Below, piece after piece: positions 60,015 through 64,000 of a stretch of 64,000 nucleotides of DNA. A model generated the notes under the pieces. That model saw only the letters and a program-made list of their open reading frames with translations. It was not told where the DNA came from and did not search any database. The first letter of the stretch is position 1. Each line of letters begins with the position of its first letter. A program made the position numbers and the translations under genes. The stretch is from contig OY720641.1 in NCBI GenBank assembly GCA_963169105.1, positions 3,859,258-3,923,257 of the forward strand. The letters are read 5' to 3'. This DNA comes from Ceriagrion tenellum. Taxonomy: Eukaryota; Arthropoda; Insecta; Odonata; Coenagrionidae.

Positions 60015-60870
60015 TAGGACACCTCGGCGCAGGGCCGTCTCGGTGCGGGCCCATCTCGGCGCAGGGCCGTCTCGGCGCAGCCGGCTTTTGGGCAACCACT
60101 CTGCTAATAACGATGCTCTCATTATTTATGACTTGTGATAATATTGTCAAATGTTTAAATAATATAAAAGATTGTCATGGCATTCGAAAACCGTCTCTAT
60201 CTCCGTCTGATTCCCTCATATAGTCTCATGATGTGATATACCGTCGAATGCTGGAGTTCGTAACATGTAAATAACTTCGTCTGAAAGTAAATTGGTTTTG
60301 AATTTACATAAACGATTGTCTAATTTTTAATCGTTGGTCTGGAAGCGATTCCCATCCTAGTTGTTGCAAAAGGTTAGTAAAACGAACGAGTCTATCACAA
60401 CCGCCTTTTTTCGTATCATTTTCTTTTTCTCTGCACGCGTTGGACCTTTGTTTTAAAGTCTACCTGATGAGGCGTCCAATGTGCATTCCAAGTGGAGCGG
60501 TAATAGTTTCAAGTACGCTATATTATATTGCATGATGGTCATAATTACCCTCTGCCAAACACCCTTGAGGTGGCTTGCTTCTATTCTTATACCCGTGAAC
60601 TTTTCTTTCGAAATACTTTAGCTCTAGCAAAATATGTTGAAAACAAAAGCCGGCAATAATTAGTCTGCGTCTAAATTGCGAAATAATTTTAACCTATATT
60701 TATCCCTTCTTTCAATATGAGGTTCCAACTCTCATTCCTTCAACAATTCAGTATCACTGCTAAGTTTTGTCGTTACAACAGGAGTGGTTACCGGAAAGCC
60801 GGCTGCACCGAGACGGCCCTGCGCCGAGATGGGCCCGCACCGAGACAGCCGCGCCGAGGTGTCCTATTCC
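60015..60870. mobile_element. MITE-like element with GC-rich, internally repetitive TIRs
   Basis: Left arm 60018-60103 begins GGACACCTCGGCGC and repeats GGCGCAGGGCCGTCTCGG twice around GTGCGGGCCCATCTC; the right arm 60784-60869 is its inverted copy with a few changes and a short gap, ending GCCGAGGTGTCC. The roughly 680 bp between them are AT-rich with no transposase. Flanking sequence outside the arms is also loosely inverted (CCCATAAATA and CCCATTATTTA), so the true ends may lie 20-30 bases further out. No target duplication was identified. Confidence 0.7.
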
Positions 60871-61039
60871 CATTATTTATCAATTATTCTCATTGCTTTA
60901 GTATATTTGTAACCCAACGCCCTTAAACGATAAATTCTCCGAATGTGAAGAGTTCTCGCGTTTCGTGCAGGGTAATGGTGTTGACGTTGTTCAATGATTC
61001 ACTGAAGTTTCCATGACGGGGTTTTTGCCATTACTATAC

Positions 61040-61915
61040 AATTGGTTACCATATTGATCCCTAGATAAGTTTTGTGAATCAACAGAGGGAATGGAATTGA
61101 GGGTAAATGCGTGCAAAACTAAAGTAGAAATTTTTGATGAGGAGAGTGGGGAGAATAACTGTATGATGGGGCGGATGGTGGAGTAATTGAACAAGGGGAT
61201 GATTTTGTGTACTTAGGTAAGATCACGGAGTAGGATAAGTGGGTGGGTAAGATGTTTGCGAAAGATGGACGGATAGATGAGGAGATAAAGAGACGTGCGA
61301 ATGCTGGAAGGAAGCAAGTGGTAGGTAGCATGTGGAGAATATCAGTAAATGAGTGCTTGTCTAAGGAAGCGAAAATCGCCGTGTACAAATGTGTACTTCT
61401 CCCCACTTTGTTGTATGGTAGTGAAACATGGGTATATCAGAATAGACATAAGAGTAGACTAAACGCCGAGGATATGAGTTATCTGAGGAGTGTTTGCGGA
61501 AAAAGTAGGATGGATAGGGTCAGGAATGAGTGGATTAGATGCTCCGGTAATGGAAATTTATGAAAGGAATGTACTTCGTTGGTTTGGCCATGTTGAGAGA
61601 ATGGATGAGAGTCGATTAAGGAAACACATATATAAGAGTGAAATGAATGGTGCGAGAGGTAGAGGTAGGCCTAGAAATTTGTGGTTGAATGTGGTTGAGG
61701 AAATTCTTAGGAGGATGAATATTAGGAGTCTTAAAAACAGGAGAGCGTGTATGAAACAGTGTATGGGGGTGAATGAGGCGAAAGAGGTTTTCAAGGATAG
61801 GTCAGTATGGAGGAAATTATTGAAGTAGCGTTAGGTGTACAAATATGTATTTATGAATTACACTTAGTGACTGTGCCCACCCCGGAAGGGAACGGCGTGA
61901 TTGGTATGTATCTAT
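61040..61915 (+). mobile_element. LINE-E 3' end (endonuclease-RT type LINE)
   Basis: C-terminal reverse transcriptase region on the plus strand: RVNACKTKVEIFDEESGEN, DDFVYLGKITE, a stop, KDGRIDEEIKRRANAGRK, NECLSKEAKIAVYKCVLLP, LLYGSETWVYQNRHKSRLN, YLRSVCGKSRMDRVRNEW, a frameshift, then NVLRWFGHVERMDESRLRK, GRGRPRNLWLNVVEE, NRRACMKQCMGVNEAKEVF and the end at 61828. The 3' UTR has CCCACCCCGGAAGGGAACGG then GTATGTATCTATGG, a TATG-type tail. Stops and a frameshift make it inactive. An interrupted older copy lies at 31720-33010. The family is common in insects and other invertebrates; its clade name I leave open. Confidence 0.9.
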
Positions 61916-62188
61916 GGGTCATATTGCTAATTTAATATAATAATAGCTAAAATCTAAAAAAATATTTTTCTTACAATTGGCGTTCACACTACGTGAAAGA
62001 CGATCAATAGAGGGCACAAAAATAGCTTTCAATCTGTCGTTAATTTTATCCTAAATAGTTTCTAAGTCCAGATACTATGAGATGAATGAATATCGCGCTT
62101 TTGGGCGATGATTCGCTTCCTTATTACCAGGCATACGTTTGAACTTCGGATATCCGGTCGATAAGTCAAATATCTCAAATCTTCACAC
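61916..62188. other. AT-rich spacer
   Basis: No gene or repeat recognised between the LINE-E tail and the palindromic MITE. Confidence 0.5.
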
Positions 62189-62189
62189 C

Positions 62190-62397
62190 TTAGGGTGATT
62201 TCGATTTGCAGCTGTAGCCGGCGATAGACGGCGACCGCCACGCCGCGGCGCTTTCGATTTAGCGGAATAGCCGTCTATCGCCGGCTATCGGTGGCTCTCC
62301 GCTATGAGGAGAGCCGAACAAAGCAAGATCGATTTGCGCAACTGCCGTCTATCGCCGGCGATCGCCGTTCTTAATCGAAAGCTTCCTTAGCATATGT
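62190..62397. mobile_element. Palindromic GC-rich MITE-like element
   Basis: GCCGGCGATAGACGGCGACC near 62218 is repeated in inverse as GCCGTCTATCGCCGGC near 62268 and again near 62343. The outer words TTTCGATTTGC (left) and AATCGAAAGC (right) are also inverted, and CCTTAG flanks both sides, a possible 6-bp target duplication. No coding content. Superfamily not assigned. Confidence 0.6.
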
Positions 62398-62399
62398 GA

Positions 62400-64000
62400 T
62401 TCAGTGTTGAAAATTATACGCGTGAAGTACTTGCGGATGCAAAGAGAGGAAAGTGTTCGTCAGAAATGACATAACGCATGAGTAACGATTACTATACTTT
62501 TCTTCAACCATAACAATTTTACGGATTTGTCAGTAACTGTGGTAAAAATCATAGAAATTGGTAAATTTTGTTTAATTCCCCAGATTGATAATCATGTACC
62601 GTAGTGTAATAAAAAATGTGATAGGATCATTTTGTAAATTTTACTACGGATATTTTCTCCTTAAAAATCCATATTTTCCGTACTAAGTCCTTATATTCAA
62701 ATACTTTTTTTAAGTCCTTATTTTTATAAAAATAATCCTTATAATATTTACAGACAATTCAATAAGCTATTTTTAGCTCTCTTTTGTGACATCATCTTCA
62801 ATTTGGAAAAGATTCAGGAAAATACTTGAGACCTTCTTCAAACATATTAGAGACTTTTTAGGTAACTTTTTATCCTAAAATTAAGTACTTATTTCCGCCC
62901 TCTTTCCATAATATTGAGGATCTAGCGGCATCAGATGCAACGATATTATATCGTTCAATAGCGGGGATATCGATCAGTTACCGGACCACTGAGCCCTGGT
63001 ATAGACTTACTAAAATGTTTAATAGTTTTAGTATGAAAGCTTGTCTAAGGTTTGCTTGCCGTTATTCCTGGTTCGCTATTCGAGGTCAATTTACAATGGA
63101 TTGGTAAAAATTGAATTTTTCTCAGATTCACTTCGCAGAGTTATGGCGCATTGAAATCATTTAGCATAGTTTGTAAGTTTTTGTTTGGGCTCTTTATTCT
63201 GTGAATTTCCGTTACTGTATGCCTATGTATTGTGACTAACCACAAGATTTTACATAAGAAAGGAATACAATTTTTTCCCTTGATCTATTATCATTGTCCC
63301 AGAAGCATTTGAAGTACTTATTAAGAAAACCATACTTAATATGCACAATGCTTTGAAATAATTGCAATAACAGGTTCAAAACGCTCCAACATCAGACGCT
63401 GGCGACTTTATTCAGTAATTTTACCATCACTAATCGTAGAGAGAACCAAAAGCGTGTATTTTTGTAATTATCTTTACTGTCAGTTGGTCTCGTTTCAATT
63501 TCTGTGGTTATTCGTCTAAACTTTGATGCTATTTAAGAGCACGCGCCTTAAAATGTCGTAGTGAGTCCTAACAATTCCTACTTCTGTTAAGCAAGTTACA
63601 GTACGTTTATTTCGTGCATTAAGATGATACAGTGCAATGAACATTTTCAATTAAAAGCCATTTTTAAAATGGAAAAATTCTGAGTCAATACTATTCCCCA
63701 CTCAAGCGGGGAATGGTCCTCGATCCACTTACTCTCTGCCTTGTCGTGGGCGTGATGGGTGAGGCAAAATCGACCACGACTCCAGCCAAGTGACGCAATA
63801 TCCCCCACTCTTAAGTCTCTCAGTCCATATCTATCAACCTCCTCGTCTGTCGCAGGTGACTGGTGAAACAAATTGCCTTGTTAGCAGGTGTTCTCATATC
63901 TGCAAGCTCTGGAATTCCATGAGGAGTCGTAGGTCTTCTTTCATTCTTATTTATACCGCCTTCCTACGTGAGCTCTCTGACCCATTTGGATGAAGCTATA
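62400..64000. other. Stretch without a recognised gene
   Basis: AT-rich to about 63650. A mixed-composition segment follows, with a 74-codon minus-strand ORF (63647-63871) reading MFHQSPATDEEVDRYGLRDL; I do not recognise it. Confidence 0.45.

Noticed and set aside
61214..61231. 16-base match (CACGGAGTAGGATAAG) between LINE-E and the right TIR of the MITE at 26155-26770
   Set aside because: In LINE-E these bases continue the coding frame (KITE, stop, DK) without an element end or duplication, so I treat it as coincidence.

Overview
This 64 kb window looks like intergenic or intronic DNA of a large, AT-rich arthropod nuclear genome. A hemimetabolous insect is my best guess, resting only on remembered resemblance of the LINE families to those of cockroach/termite-type genomes. 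It is not prokaryotic: there are no operons or dense ORFs, and it holds a eukaryotic tRNA gene with a Pol III T-run, tRNA-derived SINE heads, candidate splice sites, long (TA)n tracts and many decayed transposable elements. Apart from one tRNA-Ala(AGC) gene (43049-43121) and one tentative first coding exon in a CpG-rich patch (minus strand, 18293-18350), I see no host gene. Every protein homology I recognise belongs to a transposable element.

Layout. 0-9 kb: relic of a transposon-associated protein (199-680), a SINE beside a small dispersed repeat, and a 114-bp tandem duplication. 9.1-11.5 kb: a 1.4 kb terminal-inverted-repeat (TIR) element with a LINE inserted in it, flanked by a 12-bp duplication, then a decayed LINE 3' end. 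13-21 kb: SINE-like fragments, diverged repeats and the CpG-rich patch. 21-30 kb: a reverse transcriptase relic, then a three-layer nest in which LINE-A is split by the 5.3 kb CR1-like LINE-B, which is itself split inside its reverse transcriptase by a 616-bp hAT-like MITE with an 8-bp target duplication. 31.7-33 kb: LINE-E split by LINE-D with a 9-bp duplication. 36.4-37.4 kb: LINE-C split by a 5'-truncated LINE-A. 40.5-42.1 kb: a 329-bp near-perfect palindrome set in (TA)n, with a hammerhead-ribozyme-like core in each arm, then ~180-bp repeat units arranged as inverted blocks. 45 kb: two head-to-head LINE-D ends. 50 kb: a mariner relic. 54-58 kb: a hAT-like MITE and a 2.9 kb DNA transposon with 262-bp, 99% identical TIRs and a broken two-exon gene with DDE-like motifs. 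60-62.4 kb: a GC-rich-TIR MITE, a LINE-E 3' end and a palindromic MITE.

The genes do not form a pathway. The window is a record of successive insertions, and target duplications plus restored reading frames allow several of them to be ordered: LINE-A before LINE-B before the hAT-like MITE; LINE-E before LINE-D; LINE-C before LINE-A. The two items most likely to be poorly described are the 2.9 kb long-TIR transposon (55095-58008) and the (TA)n-embedded palindrome (40616-40944). LINE labels A-E are local to this report.
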